Source of the DNA: Clostridia bacterium
GTDB lineage: Bacteria > Bacillota > Clostridia > Oscillospirales > Acutalibacteraceae
NCBI GenBank assembly: GCA_017450005.1
Contig: JAFSYM010000104.1
Span: forward strand, 27,127-91,126
Direction: 5' to 3'
Length of the DNA stretch: 64,000 nucleotides
Shown here: positions 1 to 7,580 of the stretch, piece after piece
How the letters are laid out: each line of letters starts with the position of its first letter
Position numbering within the stretch: position 1 is the first letter of the stretch
Program-made: the position numbers and the translations under genes
Notes under the pieces: model-generated
Seen by the model: only the letters and a program-made list of their open reading frames with translations
The model's database searches: none
What the model was told of the DNA's origin: nothing

Positions 1-2
1 CC

Positions 3-410
3 GTGCGGTTTGCGAATGTCCAGCCGGACGTGGTCACAAGCGTGCCGATGACGAAAAAGAGCGAGCGTGCGCGCGGCTTCAACCAGAGCACACTGCTGGC
101 AAAGCGCGCTGCGTCGCAGTTGCTGCTCCCCTTTGCGCCGCTTTTGAAAAAGACGCGCGAGACCGAAAAACAGCATGAATGCAGCGAAGCGGTACGCAAA
201 ACAAATCTATTGGGCGCGTTCGCGCTGCAAAAGGGCGCCGACGTGCGCGGCAAGACGGTTTTGCTCATCGACGATATCAAAACCACGGGCGCAACGCTGC
301 ACGAATGTGCGCAGGTGCTGACGGAAAACGGCGCAGCAAGGGTCTATTGCCTGTGCTGCGCGGTCACGGAATATTTTGTTGATCAGACCAGCGAAATCTC
401 GAAATCGTAA
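3..410 (+). CDS. ComF-family phosphoribosyltransferase, 5'-truncated
   Basis: This is the C-terminal part of a ComF/ComFC-type protein: the frame is open at the window edge, so the upstream zinc-finger part and true start are missing. The phosphoribosyltransferase signature VLLIDDIKTTGATL (a PRPP-binding loop with two acidic residues followed by TTGAT) is visible about 88 residues into the fragment. An earlier segment, SVPMTKKSERARGFNQS, matches the ComF motif in which Arg-Gly-Phe-Asn-Gln precedes the fold. Members of the family are linked to DNA uptake or its downstream steps in naturally transformable bacteria, but are widespread and not proof of competence. The last 28 bases overlap, tail to tail, the 3' end of the metallophosphoesterase on the opposite strand. 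A terminator between the two is not apparent. Confidence 0.9.
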   Translation: MRFANVQPDVVTSVPMTKKSERARGFNQSTLLAKRAASQLLLPFAPLLKKTRETEKQHECSEAVRKTNLLGAFALQKGADVRGKTVLLIDDIKTTGATLHECAQVLTENGAARVYCLCCAVTEYFVDQTSEISKS

Positions 411-1348
411 TTCGCCAGCCAGTTGTGCAGGTAGTAACTGCGGCAGCGGAAGGTCACGCTTGTATCGCGCACCTCCATCAGATAGCCGGTGCCGTTCACG
501 GCAAGTCCGACCGGCCAGTTCGGCATCAGATAGGACGGCAGATTCAGATAATGCACACCGTTTACACAGTGATAGGTCGGCACGTCCTGATTTTTGGACA
601 GCGCCTTATGGAAATGACCCGACAGGCAGAACACGTTGGAATGCGCTTCCAGCGTGTTTTTGATTGCGCTGCTCCAAGGCTCCTCGGTGCCGCCGCCCTC
701 ATAAAAGTTTTCTTCCCCGTGAATGCCGGACAGGGGCACATGCATCAGCACAAACACCGGCTTGCCCTGATCGGCATAGGTGTTCAGCTCGCTTTCCAAA
801 AACCGCAGGCACGCGTCGCTGTATTCGGGGTGATCCCAGTTGCTTTCGCTTTCATCGTTCAGGCAGATGAAGGCGTAACCGTTCACAAGGCGGGTGTAGT
901 AGGGCGTGTCGATTGCATAGTCGAGATATTCGTTGCAAAGCGAAACAAAATCCGCCAGCGCTTCGGGGTTCATCCGTTCGCCGTCCGCGTCTTTCGCGTG
1001 GCCGATATCGTGGTTGCCGGAGATGACGACCGGCGCGACATCGCCGAGCGACGCTTTTGTAATTTCAAAAAAGCGTTCCAGCGTGGCATAGTCGCCGTAA
1101 TTGGTCAAATCGCCGAGCACAAGCGCGGCGTCGGGCGAAAGGGAGCGCATATCGCGATAGCAGTTTTTCAGCGCAAGCTGCCCGAGCGGCAGCCGGCGGT
1201 CGATGTGGACATCGGACACGATGGCGGCGCTCATGCGGATGCTTTCGTCCCTGTCCTCTTGAATCGCGCCGGAAAGCGGAATCAGCGCGAGCAAAAAGGC
1301 AAGGAACATGGAAAAATAGCGGCGAAGCAGGTGGATGGCGTTGCTCAT
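383..1348 (-). CDS. Secreted calcineurin-like metallophosphoesterase
   Basis: The protein carries the complete metal-binding motif set of the calcineurin-like phosphoesterase superfamily in order: SDVHID, LGDLTNYGD, GNHD, HVPL and GHFH. It should therefore be a di-metal phosphohydrolase; the substrate cannot be told. The N-terminus (SNAIHLLRRYFSMFLAFLLA) is a basic region followed by a hydrophobic stretch, so it is exported or membrane-anchored outside the cell. I chose the ATG at 1348 because AAAGGAG lies just upstream. A longer reading from 1504 would translate a low-complexity intergenic repeat and has no ribosome binding site. It runs convergently into the ComF gene with a 28-base overlap. 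The protein is about 321 residues, normal for the family. Confidence 0.88.
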   Translation of the reverse strand: MSNAIHLLRRYFSMFLAFLLALIPLSGAIQEDRDESIRMSAAIVSDVHIDRRLPLGQLALKNCYRDMRSLSPDAALVLGDLTNYGDYATLERFFEITKASLGDVAPVVISGNHDIGHAKDADGERMNPEALADFVSLCNEYLDYAIDTPYYTRLVNGYAFICLNDESESNWDHPEYSDACLRFLESELNTYADQGKPVFVLMHVPLSGIHGEENFYEGGGTEEPWSSAIKNTLEAHSNVFCLSGHFHKALSKNQDVPTYHCVNGVHYLNLPSYLMPNWPVGLAVNGTGYLMEVRDTSVTFRCRSYYLHNWLANYDFEISLV

Positions 1349-1683
1349 GGGAACATCTCCTTTGCGGGGTAACGTTGCGGGGATCAGGGGGTAAGGGGTT
1401 GAGGGAACAAGGGAAATGTGGAATGTGGAATTTGGAATGTTCCTTTGATTCCTTAATCCCTTAATCCCTGATTCCCTTATCCTCTCAATCTCTCCACAAT
1501 CCATTTTATTTTATCGTTTTTCAGTGCAAAAAACAAGAGCGCAAAAATCAAGTTCACACTCTTGTCATACATTTCGGCAAAACGCATAAATTAAAAAGCG
1601 AAGATTTGGCGTAAAAAAGCCTTCCCCGATTCATCGGGGAAGGGGAACCGCTCGCCCGCAGGCGAGTGGTAGAAGGGGTACGT
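1349..1683. other. Intergenic region with short tandem phrases and two hairpins
   Basis: This 335-base gap holds no convincing gene. Positions 1415-1442 are four heptamers of the AATGTGG type. Positions 1450-1480 hold octamer phrases of the CCTTAATC type. An intrinsic terminator lies at 1613-1643, and a second hairpin (CGCTCGCC/GGCGAGTG) lies at about 1650-1668. An open frame on the minus strand (1554-1910) runs through the hairpins and into the leucine-rich-repeat gene in another frame, so I do not count it. Confidence 0.7.
1613..1643 (-). terminator. Rho-independent terminator of the leucine-rich-repeat gene
   Basis: On the minus strand an 11-bp perfect stem (CCTTCCCCGAT/ATCGGGGAAGG) with a 2-base loop is followed by GC and six T. 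It lies 40 bases downstream of the stop codon at 1684. Confidence 0.85.
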
Positions 1684-2448
1684 TTATCTGCCGAACAGTC
1701 TTGCAAACAGATTGCGGAACCATTGGATGATGCGCTGGAAGAAGTTGAGTTCTTTTCCGGAATCCGAAGAAGCAAAGTGGATGTTTGCGTTGAGCAGAGC
1801 TTCGTTGCCTTCTCCTTCATTGCCGAAATGAATACTATTCCATTGCGCTTTGGAACCTGCATAGTAAACATCGCTGATGTTGTTGCAATCGGCAAACGCC
1901 TCAAGAGCAATGAACGTTACACTGGTTGGAATATGGACGCTGGTCAAGCTGCTGCAACGGGAAAACGCAGCCCATCCGATTTCCTCAACGCCTTCCGGAA
2001 TCACAATGCTTGTGAGGCTGCTGCAATCGGAAAACGTTCCCTGCTGGATGCTTCTAACAGTATTCGGAATCGTTATATCTTTCAGGTTATGACAACTGGA
2101 GAAAACATAGTTGTCAATAGTAGTAATTCCATTTGGAAGAGAGACGCTGGTCAAGTTCTCGCAATCCTGAAATGTATAAGCGCCTATATCATACACGCCT
2201 TGCTCAATGACTGCTTTTTTTATCAGGCTCTTTTCACAGAAAGGTCCTTTCAGCAAATCTCCGTAGATGTAACCGTTTCCACTGACGGTCAACGTGCCCT
2301 CGCTGTCTAATGTCCAAGTTAAATTATCTCCGCAAGTTCCGCTTTCTACAATCGCCGCTTCCTGCGCAGAAGCAACAACTGCCATTGTAACGAACAGAAC
2401 GAGTGCCAAAAGTGCAATGAACAAACCTTTCACAGTAACTTTTTTCAT
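1684..2448 (-). CDS. Secreted BspA-like leucine-rich-repeat protein with aromatic C-terminal tail
   Basis: The protein has 254 residues. A signal peptide (KKVTVKGLFIALLALVLFVT... ending ASA) occupies about residues 1-28. Residues about 35-60 match the usual entry segment of these proteins (LTWTLDSEGTLTVSGNG). Then come four to five BspA-type leucine-rich repeats of about 23 residues, with phrases such as YTFQDCENLTSVSLP, YVFSSCHNLKDITIP and AAFSRCSSLTSVHIP, ending in the typical DVYYAGSKAQWNSI cap. This family (LRR_5) usually mediates surface interactions. The last 20 residues form an amphipathic aromatic segment, FFQRIIQWFRNLFARLFG, that reappears at the ends of two other secreted proteins in the window. 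AGGAGG lies 6 bases before the ATG; the same leader precedes the next gene upstream. Confidence 0.88.
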   Translation of the reverse strand: MKKVTVKGLFIALLALVLFVTMAVVASAQEAAIVESGTCGDNLTWTLDSEGTLTVSGNGYIYGDLLKGPFCEKSLIKKAVIEQGVYDIGAYTFQDCENLTSVSLPNGITTIDNYVFSSCHNLKDITIPNTVRSIQQGTFSDCSSLTSIVIPEGVEEIGWAAFSRCSSLTSVHIPTSVTFIALEAFADCNNISDVYYAGSKAQWNSIHFGNEGEGNEALLNANIHFASSDSGKELNFFQRIIQWFRNLFARLFGR

Positions 2449-2568
2449 ATAATTATCCTCCTGTATTGAGATTTTTTAAGGCTTTACTGATTTAATAAAA
2501 ACGTCCTTGCCTTCAAACAGCCTCTGTGTGCAAAGAATTAAACGCCATTGACAAGGCGAAAGCCCAAT
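2449..2568 (-). pseudogene. Decayed duplicate of the 3' end of the 3524-4456 gene and its downstream leader
   Basis: Positions 2449-2560 align with 3469-3597. Both share the AGGAGGATAATTAT leader and, on the minus strand, a stretch equivalent to LSMAF...LFEGKDVY of the neighbouring gene. In the copy the frame is broken (CTGTTTGAAGGCAAGGACG followed by an extra T-run), so it no longer codes. This points to a tandem duplication of the unit end-of-gene plus leader. Confidence 0.75.
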
Positions 2569-3468
2569 TCACTTCAAGCCGATCGAGCTGAAAATGTTTG
2601 CAAAGAAATCCAAAATGCTGCGGAAGAAATCCGCAATTCTTTCAAAGAAAGCTGAAATTCCATTCGAGGCCGGTGTATCATCGCTGCTCGGCTCATTGGG
2701 TGTATCCGGCGTGACAAGCGTATTCGGTGTATCCGGCGTGTCCGGGGTATCCGGCGTATCCGGGGTATCCGGCGTATCCGGCGTATCCGGCGTGTCCGGT
2801 GTGTCCGGTGTATCCGGCGTATCTTCAACGACTGTTTTGATATGTTTTGCGTAATACTCAAACATATCGGCGTCATCGCCTGCGTTGGTATAGGTGCTGA
2901 TTATTCCTTGTTGATCCATTTTCAAAGAAGACCCATCTTCACTGAGATAGAATTTTACCACGCTGAAGAGTTCCGCGTATTCTTCGGGCGTTGGCATATT
3001 ATCCTCAGGCATTCCCGTGGCAACCAACAGAGCGTAATTGCTTTTATATTCCGCAAGAAATGATTCTTTGTCAAACCATTTGTCGCCGTCGCTCAAGCCA
3101 TCGGCAGAAGTCGGAAGGAGCGTATATCCCTCAAATTCATCTTGTGCAGGACCGGGCTGATGAATTGTAACGCCGAAGAAGCTGCTCTCATACCCCAAAA
3201 CCATTTCTTCTTCCATATATTCGCCTTCAACGTAGCCTTGCGCGAACATGACAACACCGCATTCACTGCAAAGCTTAAAGGTCAACGAAAGACCTGCGGA
3301 TTCAAGTGCGGGACTGACCGTTACCCAATAATGATCGGCGCTTTCTTCTGTGCCAACATCATAAAGATAATTGTGCGTATGCGTTCCTTCCGCAAAAGCC
3401 AGCGGCACCGACAGCGCAATCATCAAAACTGCCAGCAAAATGGTGAAGGTTTGTTTCATTCTTTTCAT
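2569..3468 (-). CDS. Secreted protein with Thr-Pro-Asp repeat linker and aromatic C-terminal tail
   Basis: The 299-residue protein starts with a signal peptide (KRMKQTFTILLAVLMIALSV, cleavage probably after AFA). Residues about 30-210 form a globular domain that I do not recognise; it contains a CSECG motif near residue 65. A linker follows with ten uninterrupted Thr-Pro-Asp triplets and a few degenerate ones. The end is an amphipathic aromatic tail (ISAFFERIADFFRSILDFF...) resembling that of the leucine-rich-repeat protein and of the giant protein. The layout domain, P/T/D linker, helix-like tail suggests the tail tethers the domain at the envelope, but that is inference. An AGGAGG leader identical to that of the following gene gives the start. 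Confidence 0.8.
   Translation of the reverse strand: MKRMKQTFTILLAVLMIALSVPLAFAEGTHTHNYLYDVGTEESADHYWVTVSPALESAGLSLTFKLCSECGVVMFAQGYVEGEYMEEEMVLGYESSFFGVTIHQPGPAQDEFEGYTLLPTSADGLSDGDKWFDKESFLAEYKSNYALLVATGMPEDNMPTPEEYAELFSVVKFYLSEDGSSLKMDQQGIISTYTNAGDDADMFEYYAKHIKTVVEDTPDTPDTPDTPDTPDTPDTPDTPDTPDTPDTPNTLVTPDTPNEPSSDDTPASNGISAFFERIADFFRSILDFFANIFSSIGLK
2729..2822 (-). repeat. 9-bp tandem repeat coding for Thr-Pro-Asp
   Basis: Ten contiguous copies of a 9-bp unit (plus strand TATCCGGCG with synonymous variants GTCCGGTG and ATCCGGGG) encode the TPD linker. Third-position variation shows the array is not perfectly recent, but copy number could vary between strains. Confidence 0.9.
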
Positions 3469-3523
3469 ATAATTATCCTCCTAATACTATTTTTGAATTT
3501 TATTTGTTTTCTGGTTTAATCGA

Positions 3524-4456
3524 TTAATAAACATCCTTGCCTTCAAATAGCCCTTTGATCTGTGTACGAAGAATATAAAAAGCCATCGACAATGTAAAAA
3601 ACAGCTTTTGAACCCCGAGGACATTTTTTTCGGAAATTTCAACGCTTTGCAGCAAATCGTTTCCTTCAACCCCCTCCGCTTTCAGCCTCAAATACTTTCC
3701 TTCGCCGTGCCAGACAATCTTCCGGATCGAGCAAGCGCCTTCTTCCATGGTTTCGGGATTCACTTTTGTCAAAGAATACTTGCCCAATTCCATAACATAG
3801 CGCTGCATCTTGTAAGTGTCATCATAAAGTGAAGAATAGAGAGGTCCGTCATCGATGATCTGGCAAAACGGGAACTCCAGGGTTTCCAAATGCTGAACAT
3901 TACAAAAGGCAAAGGGATAGAGGTTCATACAACGCTTATGAATCGTATAACTCTTATCCGTCTTTCCTGCCGGATAATGAATCAAATAAGTAAAGTACGG
4001 CGTATAGAGCACTCCGTCCTTTGCGGTGCAGGTGTCACTCCCCTTTTCAACAGAAAAGCTTTCCTGATTGACAAACATGGACAGCGCCCGATCAAAGACC
4101 CGTGCGTCCATTTCCTTTTCCCCGCGATTATACAGTGTTGTTTCCTTTGTCAAATGCACACACTTTACCAGCGGCGCAATGGATTTTGCCCAGGTAAGGA
4201 AGCCGTCCGGATCGGAAAGGTGCGTGCCTGTTCCGGAAATTGTCAGTGTACCGTTTTCCGGATTCAGTTCGATTTTTCTGTTTTTATCTGCGTATGAGTA
4301 GCTGTCAAAGACAACTGTTGGAGACGGTGCTGCCGTCTCTGTCGCTTCTTCGTTTTCAGCAAAGCAGAACGACGCAGCCGTGCAGCAACTGAGCAGTGTC
4401 AGGATTGCCAAAAGCACTGACAAAACTCGTTGGATGGGTGGGCGGACTTTTTTCAT
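3524..4456 (-). CDS. Secreted protein, divergent BspA/LRR-like, function unknown
   Basis: The 310-residue protein has a signal peptide (RVLSVLLAILTLLSCCTAAS) containing two adjacent cysteines; LSCC is a loose lipobox-like context, so a lipoprotein is possible but not clear. Residues about 60-80 (ELNPENGTLTISGTGTHL) match the segment that starts BspA-like leucine-rich-repeat proteins. Around residues 145-200, CTAKDGVLYTPYFTYLIHYPAG and the spaced hydrophobics after it look like diverged repeats of the same kind. The C-terminus (LFFTLSMAFYILRTQIKGLF) is hydrophobic. Its 3' end is partly duplicated in the downstream gap at 2449-2568. The start is supported by a GAAAGGGG ribosome binding site. 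Confidence 0.7.
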   Translation of the reverse strand: MKKVRPPIQRVLSVLLAILTLLSCCTAASFCFAENEEATETAAPSPTVVFDSYSYADKNRKIELNPENGTLTISGTGTHLSDPDGFLTWAKSIAPLVKCVHLTKETTLYNRGEKEMDARVFDRALSMFVNQESFSVEKGSDTCTAKDGVLYTPYFTYLIHYPAGKTDKSYTIHKRCMNLYPFAFCNVQHLETLEFPFCQIIDDGPLYSSLYDDTYKMQRYVMELGKYSLTKVNPETMEEGACSIRKIVWHGEGKYLRLKAEGVEGNDLLQSVEISEKNVLGVQKLFFTLSMAFYILRTQIKGLFEGKDVY

Positions 4457-4491
4457 TACACATTTCCCCTTTCGGAAAATTTATTTTCGGG

Positions 4492-4525
4492 CACAAAAAA
4501 ATGCGCCCATGTCGGACGCATAAAA
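4492..4525 (-). terminator. Terminator-like hairpin ahead of the 3524-4456 gene
   Basis: On the minus strand ATGCGTCC and GGGCGCAT form an imperfect stem followed by seven T. It lies only about 40 bases before the start of the downstream gene. It could be a leader attenuator, or could end a transcript made from the fold-back element. Confidence 0.45.
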
Positions 4526-4541
4526 AGGCATCCCACATGTC

Positions 4542-4708
4542 GCCAAACAAGTACTTCGCAACAATTCAAGACCGCTGTATAATAGCGTGAAGTCGGAAGT
4601 CGGGATACACTTTTATAAAAAAGTGAACCGACAACGCGACTATTATACAAAGCAGTCACATTTTTCATTCAATTGTTGCGGCGGGCAAAACGCCCGTACT
4701 TGTTTGGC
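4542..4708. repeat. 167-bp fold-back (MITE-like) element
   Basis: The ends are perfect 13-bp inverted repeats, GCCAAACAAGTAC (4542-4554) and GTACTTGTTTGGC (4696-4708). Inside, CGCAACAATT (4557-4566) pairs with AATTGTTGCG (4671-4680), and a further arm containing TATAATAG pairs with CTATTATA. The middle is a hairpin ACTTTT..AAAAGT. The whole element is therefore one long imperfect palindrome with no coding capacity. Confidence 0.75.
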
Positions 4709-4791
4709 ACTTATATGTTACCATATCTTTTCCCAAAATGCAAGCCTAAAAAAGAAAAAACACGAGAATCTCGTTTTACACACATTATATC

Positions 4792-4818
4792 AAAAAAGCG
4801 GGCGGCCAATGGCCGCCC
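4792..4818 (-). terminator. Terminator of the arsR-HMA-ATPase operon
   Basis: Minus strand: GGGCGGCC, ATT loop, GGCCGCCC, then GC and six T. It begins 4 bases past the stop codon at 4822. Confidence 0.9.
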
Positions 4819-4821
4819 CTA

Positions 4822-4856
4822 CTATCGACTTCTGACTATCGACTTCCGACTTCCGA
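4822..4856. repeat. Heptanucleotide tandem array at the 3' end of the ATPase gene
   Basis: Five heptamers in register: CTATCGA, CTTCTGA, CTATCGA, CTTCCGA, CTTCCGA. The ATPase stop codon is the first triplet of the array. A short piece of the same phrase (AGTCGGA AGTCGGG) occurs inside the fold-back element at about 4590. Confidence 0.85.
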
Positions 4857-6729
4857 CTAACATCCGCATGGAATTGAGGATGCACAGCACCGCGACGCCC
4901 ACATCGCCGAACACCGCCATCCACATTGTGGCAAGGCCGAACGCGCTCAGCAGCAAAATGGCCAGCTTGACGGCCAGTGCAAACACCACATTGCCCTTGA
5001 CAATGCCCATCGTTTTGCGCGCAAGGGCAACCGTGCGCGGCAGCTTTTCCAGATCGTCGTCCATCAGCACAATGTCCGCCGCCTCAATCGCGGCGTCCGC
5101 ACCCAGCGCGCCCATGGCAAAGCCGACGTCCGCGCGCATGAGCACCGGCGCGTCGTTGAGCCCGTCGCCCACATAGCCGACCGCCGTGCCCGGCGTTTTG
5201 CTTTCCAGCAGCGCTTCCACAGCGGCCACTTTATCCGCCGGCAGCAGCTCTGCACGCACACTGTCCACACCGACCGCGTCGCCGACCGCCCTGGCCGCCG
5301 ATGCGCGGTCACCCGTGAGCATGACCGTTTGCGTCACACCGCACTGCTTGAGCGCCGCAAGCGCCTGCTTTGCGCCCGCCTTGACGCGGTCGCCGATCAC
5401 GATCGCGCCCTGATATGCACCGGCCAGCGCGGCGTAAACGACCGTTCCGGCTTCTTCGCAGGGTTCAAACGCCACGCCGTTTTCGCGCAGCAGCTTTTCA
5501 TTGCCCAGCAGCAGCGGCTGCCCGTTCAGCAGAACGCAAACGCCCTGCCCCGCAATTTCGCGCGGTTCGCCCAAAAGCGAAACGTCGATCTCTTTTCCGT
5601 AGCTTTCGCGCAGCGCTTCGGCGATCGGGTGGTTCGAATAGCCCTCGCCGCATGCAGCAAGCTGCAGCAGCCCGTCGCGCGTCTGTCCGTTTGCCGGATG
5701 GATGCTTTGCACGGTGAAGGTGCCTTCCGTGAGCGTGCCGGTTTTGTCCATCGCAAGCGTTTTGAGCTTCGCGGCGGCTTCGAGGAAGTTGGACCCCTTG
5801 ACCAGCACACCGATGCGCGACGCGGCGCCGATGCCGCCGAAAAAGCCGAGCGGCACAGAGATCACCAGCGCGCACGGGCACGAAACGATCAAAAAGTTGC
5901 ACGCGCGGCGGATGCCGTCCGTCCACGTTGTTTTGAAGATCAGCGGCAGCAGCACTGCAAGCAGCACGGCGCCGACGGTCACCACAGGGGTATAAACCTT
6001 TGCACAGCGTGTGATGAAGTTTTCGAGCTTCGCCTTTTTGTTCGTTGCGGTCTCCACCATCTCCAAAATCTTGGCGACGGTGGAATCCTCATAGCGCCGC
6101 GTCACCTCAATCGTCAGCGCGGCGTCGTTCACCACACAGCCGCTGACCACCGCATCGCCGACCTCCACGCGCCGGGGAACGGCTTCACCGGTCAGCGCCG
6201 CAGTATCCAAAAAGGCCGCGCCGGACAGCACGATCCCGTCCAGCGGCACTTTTTCGCCTGGTTTGACAAGGATGTGTGCGCCGATCTCCACCTCTTCGGG
6301 ATCAACGATCTCCACGCCGCTGTCCGTCACAAGGTTCGCCGTTTCCGCCGCCAGCGAAAGCAGGTCGCTGATCTCCCGGCGGGAGCGGCCGACCGCAGTG
6401 CTTTGAAACAGTTCGCCGACCTGATAAAACAGCATCACCGCCAGCGCTTCCGCGTACTCCGGTTCGCCGAACAGCCCGAGTGCAAACGCCGCAAGCGTTG
6501 CAAGGCTCATCAAAAAGTTTTCGTCAAACACGTTGCCGCGCACGATGTTGCGCCCCGCCTTCAGCAGCACATCATAACCGATCAGCAGATACGGCAGCAG
6601 ATACAGCAGAAAAACCGCCCCATTCGCCAGCGGCCGGAGCACGCCGGTATGCTCCAGCACCAGCAGCGCGGCAAAGAGCACGGCTGTGATGAGGATGCGA
6701 AGCAGCGTTTGCTTTTGCTTTTTCGTCAT
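4822..6729 (-). CDS. Heavy-metal translocating P1B-type ATPase (Cd/Zn/Co type)
   Basis: This integral membrane pump uses ATP to export soft divalent metals. All hallmark motifs are present: the transmembrane metal site SCPCALVIS (about residue 283), the phosphorylation site DKTGTLTEG (about 328), the NHPIAEAL His-Pro motif (about 366) and the hinge GDGLNDAPV (about 519). The CPC motif with a Cd/Zn-type C-terminal helix (LAVKLAILLLSAFGLATMWMAVFGDVGV) fits the ZntA/CadA branch rather than the copper branch. There is no N-terminal HMA domain; that domain is a separate small gene 13 bases upstream. I chose the ATG at 6729 (635 residues), because an earlier start at 6795 would overlap the HMA gene. 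The last residues (GSRKSIVRSR) and the stop codon are encoded by a heptamer tandem array, so the C-terminus seems to have been remodelled. Confidence 0.92.
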   Translation of the reverse strand: MTKKQKQTLLRILITAVLFAALLVLEHTGVLRPLANGAVFLLYLLPYLLIGYDVLLKAGRNIVRGNVFDENFLMSLATLAAFALGLFGEPEYAEALAVMLFYQVGELFQSTAVGRSRREISDLLSLAAETANLVTDSGVEIVDPEEVEIGAHILVKPGEKVPLDGIVLSGAAFLDTAALTGEAVPRRVEVGDAVVSGCVVNDAALTIEVTRRYEDSTVAKILEMVETATNKKAKLENFITRCAKVYTPVVTVGAVLLAVLLPLIFKTTWTDGIRRACNFLIVSCPCALVISVPLGFFGGIGAASRIGVLVKGSNFLEAAAKLKTLAMDKTGTLTEGTFTVQSIHPANGQTRDGLLQLAACGEGYSNHPIAEALRESYGKEIDVSLLGEPREIAGQGVCVLLNGQPLLLGNEKLLRENGVAFEPCEEAGTVVYAALAGAYQGAIVIGDRVKAGAKQALAALKQCGVTQTVMLTGDRASAARAVGDAVGVDSVRAELLPADKVAAVEALLESKTPGTAVGYVGDGLNDAPVLMRADVGFAMGALGADAAIEAADIVLMDDDLEKLPRTVALARKTMGIVKGNVVFALAVKLAILLLSAFGLATMWMAVFGDVGVAVLCILNSMRMLVGSRKSIVRSR

Positions 6730-6742
6730 GGCTCCGTTCGCC

Positions 6743-6958
6743 TCAAACCGTGATGACCGTGTCGGGTTCCACTTTTTTCGCGGTCTTGATGACATTCTTC
6801 AAAACATCGTCAAAACGCGCTTCGTCCACGATCAGCGTCAGCTTTTGCATCAAAAAATTCACCGTGGCATCCTCCACGCCGTCCACCTTTTTGATTGCGT
6901 CCTCCAGCTTCGCCGCACAGGCGGCGCAGTCCACTTCACACTTGAATTTCTTTTTCAT
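6743..6958 (-). CDS. Free-standing heavy-metal-associated (HMA) domain protein
   Basis: A 71-residue protein consisting of a single HMA domain. The metal site is FKCEVDCAACAAKLE near the N-terminus, giving CxxC (Cys11, Cys14) plus an extra Cys7. The rest has the expected beta-alpha-beta pattern with the GVEDATVNF strand. It probably hands metal to the ATPase encoded next, replacing the N-terminal HMA domain that the pump lacks. I chose the ATG at 6958 because GGGAGG lies 9 bases upstream; a GTG at 6982 would overlap the regulator gene and has a poorer site. Confidence 0.9.
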   Translation of the reverse strand: MKKKFKCEVDCAACAAKLEDAIKKVDGVEDATVNFLMQKLTLIVDEARFDDVLKNVIKTAKKVEPDTVITV

Positions 6959-6972
6959 CTGCAAGGCCTCCC

Positions 6973-7335
6973 TTATTCCCACAGGTGTTCAAATCCCATG
7001 TCGATGATCTGCCGCACATGGTCGTCCGCCAGCGAATAATAGACGATCTGCCCTTCGCGGCGGCTTTTGACAAGATTGCTCATACGCAAGAGCTTGAGCT
7101 GATGCGACACCGCGGATTTTGTGACGCCCAGCAGCACCGCAAGATCGCACACGCAAAGCTCGTGCTGTTCAAGCGCATGCAAGAGCTTGACGCGCGTTGC
7201 GTCCGCAAACAGCTTCAGCAGCGCCGCCAGATTTTCATATTCCCGCGCCGGCTGCAGCTTTTCGTTCACCGCGCAGACAACGTCGTCGTGGATGCATTCG
7301 CACTCGCAAAGCTCCAGTCTTTCCTCATCGGCCAT
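6973..7335 (-). CDS. ArsR/SmtB-family metal-sensing repressor, CadC-like
   Basis: The 120-residue winged-helix repressor has the helix-turn-helix VTKSAVSHQLKLLR and the preceding ELCVCDLA motif (Cys61 and Cys63), the Cys-x-Cys site of CadC/ArsR sensors. An N-terminal cluster (Cys10, Cys12, Cys14, and Cys21) matches the N-terminal extension that completes the CadC Cd/Pb/Bi site. The C-terminal helix retains DDHVRQIIDMGFEH, the candidate alpha-5 Zn site. It is the first gene of the operon that encodes the HMA protein and pump. I chose the ATG at 7335: the upstream in-frame ATG at 7377 lies inside the operator. Confidence 0.92.
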   Translation of the reverse strand: MADEERLELCECECIHDDVVCAVNEKLQPAREYENLAALLKLFADATRVKLLHALEQHELCVCDLAVLLGVTKSAVSHQLKLLRMSNLVKSRREGQIVYYSLADDHVRQIIDMGFEHLWE

Positions 7336-7356
7336 TTGGTTCACCCGCCTTTGTTG

Positions 7357-7382
7357 AATAGTTGAGCAGTTGTTCAACTATT
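7357..7382. promoter_or_regulatory. 12-2-12 ArsR/SmtB operator
   Basis: Half-sites AATAGTTGAGCA and TGTTCAACTATT are separated by two bases and differ from perfect symmetry at one position. The central pattern TGAnCAnnTGnTCA matches the known ArsR/SmtB operator consensus. It begins 3 bases downstream of the -10 box of the operon promoter, so a bound repressor would block transcription start. Metal binding should release it. Confidence 0.88.
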
Positions 7383-7385
7383 GAT

Positions 7386-7414
7386 ATTATATGCCGCGCT
7401 GCCGCGTTTGTCAA
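7386..7414 (-). promoter_or_regulatory. Consensus sigma-A promoter of the metal-resistance operon
   Basis: On the minus strand TTGACA (7409-7414), 17-base spacer, TATAAT (7386-7391): a perfect consensus match directly upstream of the operator. Confidence 0.9.
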
Positions 7415-7517
7415 GAGCCTTTGGCCAAAAAGTGCGTCTTTTTTCTCCTTGAGCAAGGGCGGTTCCCTTTGCTGTTGTTTTTTCAAAGGAAAAGCAAAGG
7501 AAAAATTTCAACAGGGC

Positions 7518-7546
7518 TTGCAAAAGAGCGCAAAAGAGTGTAAAAT
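7518..7546 (+). promoter_or_regulatory. Probable sigma-A promoter of the alcohol dehydrogenase gene
   Basis: TTGCAA (7518-7523), 17-base spacer, TAAAAT (7541-7546), 34 bases before the start codon. Confidence 0.7.
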
Positions 7547-7580
7547 ATAGGTATTAAACTGCAGAAAGGAAGTTTTTCCC

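Larger units (their letters stand above)
4457..4821. other. 365-base intergenic region with fold-back element and terminators
   Basis: No gene is supported. Next to the secreted-protein gene there is a minus-strand hairpin with a T-run (about 4492-4525). A 167-bp imperfect palindrome (4542-4708) fills the middle, then an A/T-rich stretch, then the terminator of the metal ATPase operon (4792-4818). Confidence 0.75.

Noticed and set aside
2707..2822. TPD coding array as a possible CRISPR
   Set aside because: Units are 9 bases, directly adjacent, without spacers, and lie in frame in a secreted protein.
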